Source: Euphorbia lathyris
Taxonomy: Eukaryota > Streptophyta > Magnoliopsida > Malpighiales > Euphorbiaceae
Direction of reading: 5' to 3'
DNA length: 64,000 bases
Assembly (NCBI RefSeq): GCF_963576675.1
Contig: NC_088916.1
Location: forward strand, 75,719,501-75,783,500
Shown: piece after piece, positions 1 through 10,400 of the stretch
Numbering within the stretch: the first letter of the stretch is position 1
Layout of the letters: the number at the start of each line of letters is the position of its first letter
Translations under genes and position numbers: made by a program
Notes under the pieces: model-generated
Databases searched by the model: none
What the model saw: the letters and a program-made list of their open reading frames with translations, nothing else
Told to the model about the DNA's origin: nothing

Positions 1-471
1 ATGATTACGCGCCGAGTTATTAAACTCAGCTAAATCGGAATTAATCGTGTCTTCGGAAGAATGGGAGTTCTCCGATGACGAGGTGGTCCAACTAAAATCA
101 ACTTCTATTTCAGAATGGGAGGTTGAATTAAAAAGTTCTGAAGTTGATCTAGAAGATGAAGACGAACTTCTAAACATCCAGGAAAAAGTTAAGCAAAAGA
201 AGAACTTACATGAGAAATCGGAAGCTTGATGCGAAACTCTGAAGAAATCCCAGAAAAAGCTTCGAGCAAAAGAGAAAAATCGAAGAAGTGAGGAAGAAAG
301 AGAAAGCAGGGGAGGAAGAAGAAAGTTTTCTCCTTCCTGGGACAGTGTGTCCACTACACGTGTTGATCATCCACTGGCATTGAACAGCGTGCTCATTAAT
401 GCAAATGTTTATGACGACGCGCGGAAGTTCAAAAGCCCTAAAGGACTTTAAGAGCATTTTGGGGGGGCTTC
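1..471 (+). other. 3' end of an LTR-retrotransposon internal region
   Basis: This stretch runs off the left edge and ends in a polypurine-like tract (a TTTT followed by seven G at about 457-467) immediately before a TG dinucleotide that I take as the start of an LTR. It has a short acidic, coiled-coil-like reading frame (about 47-229, rich in E, D, K and S) and then a purine-rich stretch coding for basic residues in one frame. I recognise no catalytic domain. It could be the tail of gag or pol of a truncated element or the insert of a non-autonomous element; the rest lies outside the window. The retrotransposon assignment is an inference from the tract plus the adjacent LTR. Confidence 0.45.
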
Positions 472-985
472 TGATAACATCGAGATATTATCCCGAAGAC
501 CAAAAGGGATATTCACCTCAAAGTACGCCACGTAGTGATCCCCAAAGGGAAGCCGGCAGGCGGATCTCCACGGATCAGCTCTGAGAGACCCGCTGGCGGA
601 CCTATAGGGCGAATCTCTCCATTCGCCACTATAACGGCTGGCCGCCAATTCGGCCATAAAAGATCATTAAGGGGTTATTAATTAGCTAACCGCCAAGTTA
701 GTGATAACTCATAACCGCCATTAATGAAGCATTAATAGAGACTTTCTAGTTACTTGGAGGTTATAACTTCCCAGCTATATATAACCCGATCCCCTAGGCT
801 ATCAAGGTATACATTCTCACAACCTTTGTCAATTCAGTTGGTTTCCTTGATTCATCTTACCGACTTTGGCATCGGAGCTTCCCCCGTCGAACCCAACGAC
901 GCCCCCACAGGGACGGAAGCAGATCAGAATTTCTCCACTTGTTACCAGTACAAGGCGCGGATATATCGTAAGCGACACAAACCAC
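472..985 (+). repeat. LTR (probably Ty3/gypsy), right edge approximate
   Basis: The LTR begins TGATAACATCGAG directly after the polypurine tract and holds a promoter-like TATA stretch (TATATATAA at 776-784). About 85 bases downstream comes the phrase GACTTTGGCATCGGAG and a C-rich segment, a pattern I associate with the R/U5 part of plant gypsy LTRs. The right end is set near CGACACA at about 985 and is uncertain. The partner LTR is outside the window, so neither target duplication nor age can be judged. Confidence 0.5.
776..784 (+). promoter_or_regulatory. TATA box of the left-edge LTR
   Basis: TATATATAA lies in an otherwise mixed-composition LTR, about 300 bases from the LTR start, where the retrotransposon promoter is expected. 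It is an inference from position and sequence only. Confidence 0.4.
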
Positions 986-2066
986 ATTAAAAAGTAAAAA
1001 TATATAAAATTGTATAGGATAACATTTAAATATCAATTTGTACTGTTGCTTGCTTCTTTCTCTCTTCTCTTTTATCTATTGTATGCTCATTCTCTCTCTT
1101 TTCTTTCTCGTTATTTGTTTATTTCTCTCTTTTTTTTTCCTGTAATGATGTGTGCGTTTCTTCAAAATCTGTCTTTTTTTTTCATTGCTTGTTTTATACG
1201 TCAGGTAGTGGATATTATACATTTATCTTACTCTTTTAAAACCTTAAAGGAAAAACCATAAGATGCACCCACTTATAACCGCGGCTAGCTGCACAAAAGC
1301 GCACCTTGGTGGTCATTCTGAGTGATAGCACCAACCTTTGTAATGCTAAAGCACTCAATCTAGTACCTTGTCCATCTGGAACATTAGACATGTCTTTAAT
1401 AACTATACATTTAAAAACTTCACAATTTAATGAAGTCATGCATAAAAATTTGCAAGAGTACAAAATAATATATCCACACAAAATAGAAAAAAGCAAAGAC
1501 ATTATCCAAAAAAAAATCTAATAGAGCTATCGTTTTCAAATGTCGAATTATCTTCTTCGGTAATACCTAAAATTCTAATATCCATTCAACTCCCAAACAA
1601 AAAATATTCACCCATCAAAAATTTCTAAAAGAAATGACCGACAATCGACTTACACGAAATGATTAACACGGTTATCATTTGTAACTAATGATATAGAGCA
1701 TATAAACAATGTAACGCGATTTTGATATCGATAACCCGAATCAGTGGTGATATAATCAGAAAGAAAGAAAGAAGTGGCAAAAATCACTAATTTCATATAG
1801 AACATGTAAAATGATGAATTTCATGTGAAGCAAATAACAAAGAAGAATGAGAAAATAGTGAGAGAGATTAAGAAATAAAAACTATAGATTAAGCAAACAA
1901 TTAACAACATTACCAAAAAAACCACCCAATCAGGAAGAAACACGTGGTGAATTAGCGCCTCTGCTCTGCTTCATCTTCTCCGGCTAATTTCATACGCTTT
2001 CAGACGCTTTCACCAAATCTCGAAAACGAAACAATCCACAAAGAATCAATTAACCACTCGCAGTTT
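986..2066. other. Intergenic AT-rich DNA, no gene seen
   Basis: The stretch contains a T/C-rich block at about 1040-1190 and otherwise unremarkable AT-rich sequence. The last few hundred bases before 2067 should include the 3' untranslated region of the cold-shock gene on the minus strand, but I cannot fix a poly(A) site. Confidence 0.4.
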
Positions 2067-2720
2067 CTAGTTTTGTTCACCGCTAGGGCAATCTCTCGCA
2101 AAATGCCCTTCTTCCCCGCAATTATAACATGCTCCGCCACCGCCGCCGCCTCCTCCACGACCGCCGCCGCTGTATCCGCCTCCGCCTCCACCACCACCGT
2201 ATCTCCTATTGCCTCCTCCTTCGTTTCCGCCGCTTTGGTAGCAACTTCTCGCTAAATGCCCAAATCTCCCACAATTATAACACGCCCCATCGCTGCCACC
2301 ACCGCCTCCGCCTCCACCATCGCCACCATATACACGGCCACCTCCCCGGCCGCCTCTTCCATAACCACCGTCTCCGCGGCCACTAATAAAACCTCCTCCT
2401 CCGCCTCCGCCGGCTCCTCTACCTCCTCTGCCTCTTCCACCGTAGAATCCTCTCCCGCTTCCGCCTCCGCGTCCTCCTCGCGGGGCGCGGCGAGATCTGA
2501 TAACGCCGACAACGTCGATTGCCTTGGTGCGGCCATCCTCGCCGAAATCGATTGCGAATTCAACCGGCTGGCCTTCGGAGAGTGTACGGAAGCCATCGGA
2601 TTGGATTGATGTTTGGTGAACGAATAGATCCTCGCCGCCGTCGTCGGGAGCAATGAAACCGAAACCTTTCTGAGCACTGAACCATTTGACGGTGCCAGTG
2701 GATCTCTTACTCTCCTCCAT
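2067..2720 (-). CDS. Cold-shock-domain glycine-rich zinc-knuckle RNA-binding protein
   Basis: This intronless 217-residue protein has the layout of plant CSP/GRP2 proteins, which bind single-stranded RNA and DNA and act as RNA chaperones in cold response and development. An N-terminal cold shock domain (about residues 8-75) contains the two nucleic-acid binding motifs KGFGFIAP (RNP1) and DLFVHQ (RNP2). A long glycine-rich region follows, broken by two CCHC zinc knuckles, [14 protein letters not shown] and [14 protein letters not shown], the second almost at the C terminus. The start is the first ATG of the frame, preceded by a pyrimidine/AG-rich leader; the domain begins eight residues later as in the family. 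The size and two knuckles match the small plant subclass (Arabidopsis CSP2/CSP4-like). Several long antisense frames over the glycine-rich part are composition artefacts. Confidence in family is high; the exact orthologue is not assigned. Confidence 0.95.
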   Translation of the reverse strand: MEESKRSTGTVKWFSAQKGFGFIAPDDGGEDLFVHQTSIQSDGFRTLSEGQPVEFAIDFGEDGRTKAIDVVGVIRSRRAPRGGRGGGSGRGFYGGRGRGGRGAGGGGGGGFISGRGDGGYGRGGRGGGRVYGGDGGGGGGGGSDGACYNCGRFGHLARSCYQSGGNEGGGNRRYGGGGGGGGYSGGGRGGGGGGGGACYNCGEEGHFARDCPSGEQN

Positions 2721-2722
2721 GA

Positions 2723-2749
2723 AAGCTTCTAGAAGAATCTAGAACTTTC
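2723..2749 (-). promoter_or_regulatory. Heat-shock-element-like inverted GAA/TTC units in the leader of the cold-shock gene
   Basis: Directly upstream of the ATG the sequence reads AAGCTTCTAGAAGAATCTAG followed by AAC, so alternating TTC and GAA units occur at five-base spacing, including a perfect TTCTAGAA. This matches the layout of heat shock factor sites, but it sits in the transcribed leader a few bases from the start codon and may only reflect a purine/pyrimidine-rich leader. Function is not shown. Confidence 0.25.
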
Positions 2750-2750
2750 T

Positions 2751-3605
2751 TCTTCTTCGTCGGCGCTTTTGGTCAGTGAATGAAGCTGATGTTGCCGGCG
2801 TTGAGGAATTGCCTGCGCGTGTCAGAGTATTTGGGGATTTTGGTGCTTTTTGAGATGGTTAAGGCGGGGACTAGATTCGTGGAGATCGGACGGTGATCAC
2901 TGATTTGAGATTCGGATCGTGCGGTTAAGAAGCGTTTCAGGTTTATCCGTAGCAGAAGGTTTGACTGATCTCTGCCAAATTGCCAAATATCCTTTTAGTC
3001 CTTATCTGAAATCCATGAACTAGAAAATTATAAAACTTTTTCTTTTTCCTCCTTCTATTTATTTATTTTTATTATTTTAGTTGGATAATGTATTCAATTG
3101 TATTGATCCATACAAATAATTTCCTATAACTACTATTAAATATAAATGAAAATAGGATAATGTTGACTTTTATTATTTTTAATAATTTTATTAGAGAAAA
3201 ATTGGCAAACCATATATCCAAAGAAAAATCATGATCATATCTTGGATGCAAGTGTATTAATTGGATCAAATATACTAATGGTCTCTAAAAAAAATTGAAA
3301 GAAAAAAAATGTCTCTAAATTGTATATCATTAAAAAAAATTATTTCTTATCATAAATTTTGAACTTTATATTTCAAATTAAAGTTTAAATTAATAAAAAA
3401 AATTTAACAAAATGATAAATTTAACTATATATAAAGTAGTTCTCCATTTCAAAATAATTGTCAAATTTTTTTTTATCAAATCACATATATTAAGCAAATG
3501 ATTGATTTGCATTAAATTTATGAAAAATATACTAAAATATCAATTCTTTCTCTTATTAATAATTCTCATTTTTTTTGGGAAAATGATTAGAAGCATCTGG
3601 TTCTC
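2751..3605. other. Upstream region of the cold-shock gene, then AT-rich spacer
   Basis: About 2751-2960 is relatively GC-rich and should hold the promoter of the minus-strand cold-shock gene. I see no clear TATA box. From about 3000 to 3605 the DNA is very AT-rich with no recognised feature. Confidence 0.35.
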
Positions 3606-3716
3606 CATGTCATTCATTTTTTTAATTGAAAACGGAGGACTAGGCACGAATTTCAGACATCCCAACTATGTTGGCACCCTTAAAGGACCGCACCGAGAAC
3701 CCCCATGTCATTCATT
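3606..3716 (-). mobile_element. Extremely 5'-truncated LINE 3' end (85 bp) with 13-bp target duplication
   Basis: A perfect 13-base direct repeat, CATGTCATTCATT, occurs at 3606-3618 and 3704-3716. Between the copies are only 85 bases. On the minus strand they read as a LINE 3' untranslated tail (GGTGCCAACATAGTTGGGAT near the start) ending in a short poly(A), which is the T run at 3619-3624. The LINE 3' tail at about 59870 in this window has a similar GGTGCCAACCTAATTGAAAT phrase. Target duplication, poly(A) and severe 5' truncation are the hallmarks of target-primed reverse transcription. Confidence 0.75.
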
Positions 3717-3719
3717 AAA

Positions 3720-4075
3720 TTAAACCAATCTTTATATATTAAAAACTTATTTCTCAACATTGCTACTACACCGTTAGGTAGGGGAAACCTTATTTCTCAA
3801 TCAAAATATTGGGCAAACATACCCAATTTAGGTGAAGGAGGCAGATTGGCTCGTTCATTTTCTCGAGGAAGGGAAATAGTCATTCTCCATAGTCAAGCAT
3901 GTTGTTCTTCAATTGCTCTGAGATGCTCAACAATCATAGTAGAAGGTTGAGCAGGGACTTTTAGATTCACTTTACGAATCTTTACAATTTTTTGAGAAGG
4001 CAAAGAGGAAGAAGTCTGAGTCACGACTGAAAGCTGGATATTTTTCAAATTGGCTTTTTGAGGTTTAGGATCCAT
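3720..4075 (-). pseudogene. Fragment of a gypsy-type element first ORF, with in-frame stops
   Basis: On the minus strand an ATG at 4075 opens a 60-codon frame rich in lysine, glutamine and serine. It ends in a TGA but continues in the same frame through a second stop. The later residues include LPRENERANLPPSP and EIRFPLPNGVVAML. The phrase RFPLP followed by a hydrophobic stretch reminds me of the N-terminal putative gypsy-type transposon domain of plants; that is a family resemblance from memory, not a search result. A TATA-like TTATAAATT lies about 110 bases upstream (minus strand, about 4186-4194). The frame runs into the short LINE insertion at its 3' side. It is probably a decayed retrotransposon remnant. 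Confidence 0.35.
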
Positions 4076-4790
4076 TTAAAGAAAGAAATAAAAAGAGAAA
4101 AGCAATGTAGAAGGAAAACTTACATGTTAGATATTGTAGACGTAAAGGCAGGAAGATAGAGGAACTTGGAAGCAACTTGCTCCTTCAATTTATAATCAAG
4201 GGGAAGATGGTGAAGAGTTTTCTGTCATTAATATTTTAACCTTTGGGGTAATCAAAGCGGTTTAGAATATAATGATGAGATGTTAAAAAGACGGCTCACA
4301 TGATATGCTGAAGTGACATCACTTAGTCAGATGTGTTTGATCAGCATTGGTATCATTTCATCGGAAAAATAAACCCTAAAAGAGCTTATTCGAAAGTTAG
4401 AGGAACATCTGATATAGCGTAAAATACACGGGCTCGTACAAAGGTCCAACCGAATCTAACATATGGGTATGATCTAAATGCCTATATGAAAAGAGATTAT
4501 GAAGACTCACTTGTATGAAATCTTCTTTAGGAAGCTGCCTAAAAGGACACGTGGACCAATGGCTATTATGGATTCCAAAGGCACGCTTCTAATTCCTAAA
4601 TCAAGCTATGTATTGCAGAATGATATAAAAGGAAGAATTTGAGGCCAATTAGAAGCTGACACATATAAAGAGCATGAGTTTTTCAAGTACATAATTATAT
4701 ATAAATAGCCTGAGGATCAAAACCCTAGGTATGTCACAATCACTTATGGCGTATAATCATTTTGCTTTCAAGTTATTATGTACTCTCCAG
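4076..4790. other. Repeat-like spacer with an LTR-promoter look
   Basis: No gene is seen. On the plus strand a TATATATAAATAG-like stretch at about 4699-4709 is followed by CCTGAGG and a CAATCAC phrase, resembling an LTR promoter, but I could find neither a paired copy nor clear termini. Confidence 0.25.
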
Positions 4791-4792
4791 TA

Positions 4793-5120
4793 GATCTAGA
4801 CATGGGCCGGGCTTGTCGGGCTTTTAATAAAACCTGACGAGCCCAAGTCCATCCTAGCCTGCAATAAATTGAGCCGGACTCGGGCTTAAAATATGAATCT
4901 CAAACCCACCCGTCAAAGCCAATCTGTATATTAAAAAATACAATTAAAATGTTACACCAAGTTTTCTTAAAAAAATATAATTAATTTATATTTATAAATT
5001 ATAATATATATATCGGGCCGGACCGGACCGGACCGATAGAAAATTCATATAACTCAAATCCGCCCAGTTTCTGACGGGCTTACACGGCTTGTGCCGGACC
5101 GGATCGGACATCAATTTCAT
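4793..5120. repeat. GGGCCGG-rich MITE, truncated copy
   Basis: The start TCTAGACATGGGCCGGGC followed by TTGTCGGGC matches, in inverse orientation, the end of the element at 9469-10034. The two also share the segment around CAATAAATTGAGCCGG. It stops at CAATTTCATG, about 70 bases short of what the other copy has, so it is truncated. It is non-coding and probably a non-autonomous hAT-like element, judging from the 8-bp duplication of the other copy. Confidence 0.6.
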
Positions 5121-5639
5121 GTTACCAACAATAACTTACCAACTGATAATCAATTAAAATACACAGCTTATAAAGTTTTTTTACATATATATATTTTCCA
5201 ATGCCATCTTGAATCCGTCATTGCCCGAGGCAACGCATTCCATATATCCCCTTCTATCTGTCATTGATTCAATGCGGAGTTTAGATCTCAATCTACCAAG
5301 ATAAAAAATGTTACCTGCATTTAATATTATAGTAGTATACAGTTAGTAATAAAATTTGAGTGGTTCAAGGATTTATTTAATTGATCAATAAATGTAAGAT
5401 AACTGAACCAACCCACATCGTATGAATTCCAACCAATTCAATTCATATCTGATTGAATTATTTTGTCAGACACTCATGGGCTTTTCATCATCACATAGAA
5501 TTTTGCAACATGTTCAGAGGAGGGATATGGGAGTTATTGGGCGGTGGTGTCGGAGTAGAAAATTTGAGAAAAAAAAAAAAAAAAACTATCTTAAAGGATA
5601 GTAATGAAATAAGAATGAATTGAATATTATATCGGAAAT

Positions 5640-6224
5640 GGAAAGATGGTGATTAATAAGATTTATTAGTAAAATGGAATTCTAATATATGTAGGTGAGT
5701 TTTCAAGTCGTGAGATCCAAGGTAGGGGTGTGTATCGGTCCGGTTTAAATCGCGTACCGAATCGAACTGATTGAATTCGGTTTTTCGGTTCGGTTTTTTT
5801 GACATTTCGGTTCGGCGCTAGTTTGAGTTTTTAGGTGCATTTTGATATTCGTTTCAGTTTAATAAAGAATGTAAAAAACCCGAACCGCACCGAATTACAC
5901 GTTCTACATTATTTTATATATATACACATATATTAGATGTTACAAGTTTAGTTTTTTTTTTTTAAAATATTGTTGAGATATGTTTTGGAAGTATTTCAAA
6001 TTTGTTTGTTGTTAAGATAAATTTATTAAGGAAATATAGTAATTTTTATTTATTTTTTTTATATTTTAACTAATTTGGTTTGTTATGTTATGTTTCGGTT
6101 TTACATACTAGTCGGTTCAGTATCGGTATCAATTATTTTAATAATTTCGCTACTCGATTATTTCGGTTCGGTTTTGAACCGATGCACACCCCTAATCCAA
6201 GGTGTTGGATTTGCGTCAAAATGG

Positions 6225-6225
<1 letters not shown>
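5640..6225. repeat. First copy of a diverged direct repeat (split by the hAT MITE)
   Basis: The flanks of the MITE at 5723-6194 (about 5640-5722 and 6195-6225), read together, match the stretch at about 6450-6590 in the same order. Both have an AATATATGTAG phrase, then GTCGTGAGATCCAAGG versus CCGTGAGGTCCAAAATG, then TTGGATTTG versus TTAGATTTG. The repeat is older than the MITE. Confidence 0.5.
5723..6194. mobile_element. hAT-type MITE, complete, 8-bp target duplication ATCCAAGG
   Basis: The 472-bp element begins TAGGGGTGTGTATCGGTC and ends GAACCGATGCACACCCCTA, giving imperfect terminal inverted repeats with CGGTTCGG-rich arms. It is flanked on both sides by a perfect ATCCAAGG (5715-5722 and 6195-6202). 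Eight-base duplication and the TAGGGGTGTGC terminus are typical of plant hAT non-autonomous elements. It has no coding capacity. Confidence 0.88.

Positions 6226-6227
<2 letters not shown>

Positions 6228-6279
<52 letters not shown>
6228..6279. repeat. (TA)n microsatellite
   Basis: About 26 uninterrupted TA units lie just downstream of the hAT MITE. Apparent reading frames across it on both strands are made of IYIY repeats and are not genes. Confidence 0.95.
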
Positions 6280-6281
<2 letters not shown>

Positions 6282-6449
6282 TATTGGAAAAAACTGTTAA
6301 AATTGGTATCAGATTTGACTCTTCACATACAACATGTGGTTCAAGAACGTACCAAGATAAGTTGTTAGACCTATAATGATCCGTTCCGTAGTGGATGGTA
6401 GCAAGGTAAAAAGTTTGAGCAAGTAGCGACACTCAATGATAACAATGGT

Positions 6450-6590
6450 AACAGAAATGAAATGAATCATACATTGGAATTGGAAGTTGACAAACTGATT
6501 AAAACTTATTAAATAAGATGAATTATTAATATATGTAGACATGTTTTAAATCCGTGAGGTCCAAAATGTTAGATTTGGACAAAACCGATA
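6450..6590. repeat. Second copy of the diverged direct repeat (no MITE)
   Basis: It matches the flanks of the hAT MITE at 5723-6194 in order and spacing, and so shows the approximate pre-insertion state of that site. Confidence 0.5.
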
Positions 6591-6766
6591 ATATCAACGT
6601 GATATTATTAAATCAAGTTGCATCAACTATTTTCGTCGCTAAACAAACTTTTGTCGATAATTTAATTATATTGTATTTAGTATCGGTAACGAATTTAACA
6701 TCGTTGACGAAACTTTCCGTCTTTAATGCTTAATCTCAAAAAATCTGTAATTTTTAATTAAATCTA

Positions 6767-7245
6767 GGTTAATTACAAGTAGATGCCCTATAGTTACACA
6801 GATTTGCAGATGATATCTGTGGTATTGTTCTTTACAAACGTAATTTCGCATTTTTTTACTTTGCCAAATTTGGCTGATAAAGACCTCAAAATGAAAGTTT
6901 TCAAAAATTAAAGTTGTTTAATATCATATTTACTATGAACCATATTTTTAATTTTTCAAAATCATCATTTTTGTAGTTTTCTCTTTTTAAACATTAATTT
7001 TCTCTCTTATAAAAAAAACAATACATAAATGACCCCAAACCTAAAAAGTAAGAATTAAAGTTGTCTAAGATATCGTTTAACTCTTGAAAATTTTCATTTC
7101 GAGGTCATTATCGGTCATATTCTGACAAAGTGAACCCAAATACAAAATTTTACAAACCATAAGGTGACGTTTGCAAAAAAAAAAAAAACACAGTTATCCA
7201 TCTACAAGTCGGTGAAACCGCAGAGCATTTATATGTAATTAACCC
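6767..7245. mobile_element. Foldback MITE, 9-bp near-perfect target duplication
   Basis: Long inverted arms begin GGTTAATTAC and end GTAATTAACCC. The inner arms repeat phrases such as GATTTGCAGATG against CATCTACAAGTCGG and AATTTCGCA against TGACGTTTGC. It is flanked by TTAAATCTA (6758-6766) and TTAAATCCA (7246-7254), one mismatch in nine, which suits a Mutator-like non-autonomous element. An internal ATCATTTTT-type module is shared with other foldback elements in this window. Confidence 0.65.
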
Positions 7246-7456
7246 TTAAATCCAACGAAGCATGTTATTTTATTGGGCACAAGCACAAATTGTTCGTGTT
7301 AACATTATTATAGAGGTAAAAAATGTCTTGAAACCTTTGATCATTCAGATTTTGGTGGATTGAGACCTTAATTTTTTTTAATTTAACATATTAAACTCTC
7401 GATCAATTATAATCCCGCATATAAAGCTCTCCAATGCTGTTATAAATTAATAATAA

Positions 7457-10400
7457 TTAAGTCCTAGTCCAAATAGGTACACAATAAATGAGAATTCCAA
7501 ATACAAAGGAAAGAAGAAGTGTAGTAAAAGCATAAGCATAAGCTCTCCAATTTTTGGAGCTTTCTTCCATGGCATTGTACTCAGCAATGAAAGCAGATAT
7601 TGTGCTTAAACATCCTGAAAATCCAAGCTTTATTCCTATCAATATTGTATGGTATTTCTTTTCTTCCACCTACAACAATAACAAGTGTAAACACTTCAAC
7701 TTGTCTGAAATCTAATCTTGCGCTGTCACGAGGATTTTAGAATGTCAATGAGTCACTTAAACAAGTTTAGAGTGATAAGTATGACGTTTTCAAAATATAA
7801 GTGGGCAATTGACTTTTCTAGGTAGATTCAGTGGGTTTAGAATTTACTTTTAAATAGCATAAACTTGTCTGTTCAAGTCTTTTGTCAGAGGTAAAAAGTT
7901 AGGGGTAAAATTGTATCATTTCGTATGTTAGGAGTAAATGTGTACTTTTCAGAAAACGATAAATACAAATTTGGATATTATCCCGAAAATATATATTCAT
8001 GTGTGATCTAGTATTGAATACCGAGTTATAATAGGCCTACAACAACAACAACAACAACAACAAAGCCTTAGTCCCGAAATGATTCGGGGTCGGCTAACAT
8101 GAACCATCATATAAAACCGTGAAATCAAGTCGTGTCAGCAACGCAAATTCGCTCCCTCCACTCCGTCCTATCCACTACCATATTTTCCTCAATTCCCAGT
8201 AAACTCATATCACTCTCGATCACCCTCCTCCAAGTTTGCTTAGGTCTTCCCCTACCCCTCACCACTACATCCCTTTGCTACTCTTCGGTTCTCCTAACCG
8301 GCGCATCAAGCGCTCTACGTCTCACATGGCCAAACCACCTTAGTCGGTTTTCTCTCATTTTATTCTCAATAGATGTGACCCCTACTTTTGTCCTAATTAT
8401 TTCATTACTCACCCGATCCTTTCTCGTATGACCACACATCCATCTCAACATACGCATCTCCGCCACCGACATCTTATGGATGTGGCAGTGTTTCACTGCC
8501 CAACACTCCGTACCATATAACAATGCTGGTCTAATTGCCGTCTGGTAGAATTTCCCCTTCAAACTATTAGGCATGCCGGGGTCACAAAGGAAACCCGTAG
8601 CACTCTTCCACTTCGACCAACCAGCTTTAATCCTATGAGCAACATCTCCATCTACTTAAAAATATATACCTAAAAATATGAGAGTTACATATAACTCGCT
8701 GATTAAGCAATATGTAATATCTAATAATATAGATTTATGAAGTTGACCTCTTAAAATAAAAAAAATTAAATTAAGGGTCAAAATCATCCTGAAAGTTGAC
8801 AAATACAACTAGTTTATTCTAAATTGAAGTTTAAGTGTCAATTTAGTTCCGAAATTGATAATATTTGACAAATTAACTGAAATACAATCCGTTTTAATAT
8901 TTAAAAATTTGTTAATTTAAACTATTTGTCAAATATTAGCAGCTCCCTGAATTTGTCCATAAAAGTAGATTGATTATCTAAACTTTGCAAGTTTTTTACC
9001 AACTCTTTTGTATCACCAACTTCTTGAACTTGTCCATGAAAGTATATTAGCTCCCTGAACTTTATAAATGTTATACCAACTTCCTAAACTTGATTATTCG
9101 TAACAACTAAATACAAAAACCATAATACTAACTCTCAATCCTCATTTATTCGATCTCTCAAACCTGTAATACCAACTTTTATAATAAGTTGAAAGGTAGG
9201 AGAGGAAAAAAAATTACCAATGTATTTTTAGAATTTAGGTTTAATAGATTTTTGTATTTAGTTGTTAAGTTTAGAGACTTGGTAAGAAACGTTTACAGTT
9301 CAGAGAGTTAATACACTTTTATGGACAACTTCAAGAAATTAGTGATACAAAATAATAAAGTTAAAAAAACCGGTGAGACACTTGCAAATTTAAAGAACCA
9401 ATATATTTTTATGGGCAAATTTAAGAAATTGGTGATGTAGTAGGTCTAAACTTTAATTTGGATTAAACATGGCCATGGGCCGACAAGCCTGCCCGTCCCC
9501 CCAGGTCTAAGCCTAATTAGTCGGGCTTGGACACATGAAATTGGTGTCGGGCCCGACCCAAGCCCAAACCCATATAAGTTCGCCAGAAACTGGTTGGGCT
9601 TGGACTATATGAGGCCCGATCCGACCCAGTCCGGCCCGGTATACTATATATATATATATAAATTAATTAATTAATTTATATATATCATCTTATAAAAAAA
9701 TATAAATTAATTATTTTTTTATAAGATGATATATATACTTATCTTACCACCAATAGATAATTAGTTTATTAGAATTTTTTCAAATTTATTAAGTATTGTG
9801 TTGTGTGTACTATTTTTTTATTAAGAAAAGTTGGTGTGAAATTTTAATTGTATTTTTTTTTAAAATATACAGATAGGCTTAGATCGGGCGGGTTTGGGAT
9901 TCATATTTTAGGTTTGAGTCCAGTCCGAGCCCGAGTCCCACTCAATTTATTGCGGACTGGGGTGGACTTGAACTCGTCAGATTTTACTAAAAGCCCGACA
10001 GATCCGGTCTGAGTCCGGCCCAGACCCAGGTCTAGATTAAACTGATCATGTCCGGCACAATTTTAACTCTTAATTCTCTAAAAATTATAGAACTTTTTAC
10101 CTCTTTCTGCAAAAAAGAGAGTCCTCCCATAATAGTAGCCGAAGAAACATTGACAATAAGAGTACCAAAAGGAACCCATTTGAGCTGCCTTGTTTTTCCT
10201 AAACCGCGCCCATTAAGCCTAGCCAAGAACCACCTAATCCACACGCCGGGTGCGGCGACTAAGCAAGCCATCCATAACGAGCCGCCTTCGCTATCGAAGT
10301 CGTTTTTGAGCAATTTCCCACTCACACTCCACAAAACGCACAACATTACTAACAAAACGGCCATTACCACTAGATGTCGATGCTTGAATTTGCAGCCGAA

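Noticed and set aside
47..229. Short acidic ORF at the left edge as a host gene
   Set aside because: It is followed within 250 bases by a polypurine tract and an LTR start, so retrotransposon origin is more likely.
2073..2677. Long open frames on the plus strand and in a second minus frame over the cold-shock gene
   Set aside because: They are Ser/Thr/Ala- or Glu/Ala-rich mirrors of the glycine-codon-rich true frame and contain no domain.
6075..6432. Three reading frames of about 100 codons on both strands
   Set aside because: They run through the (TA)n tract (IYIYIY) and the hAT MITE; composition artefacts.
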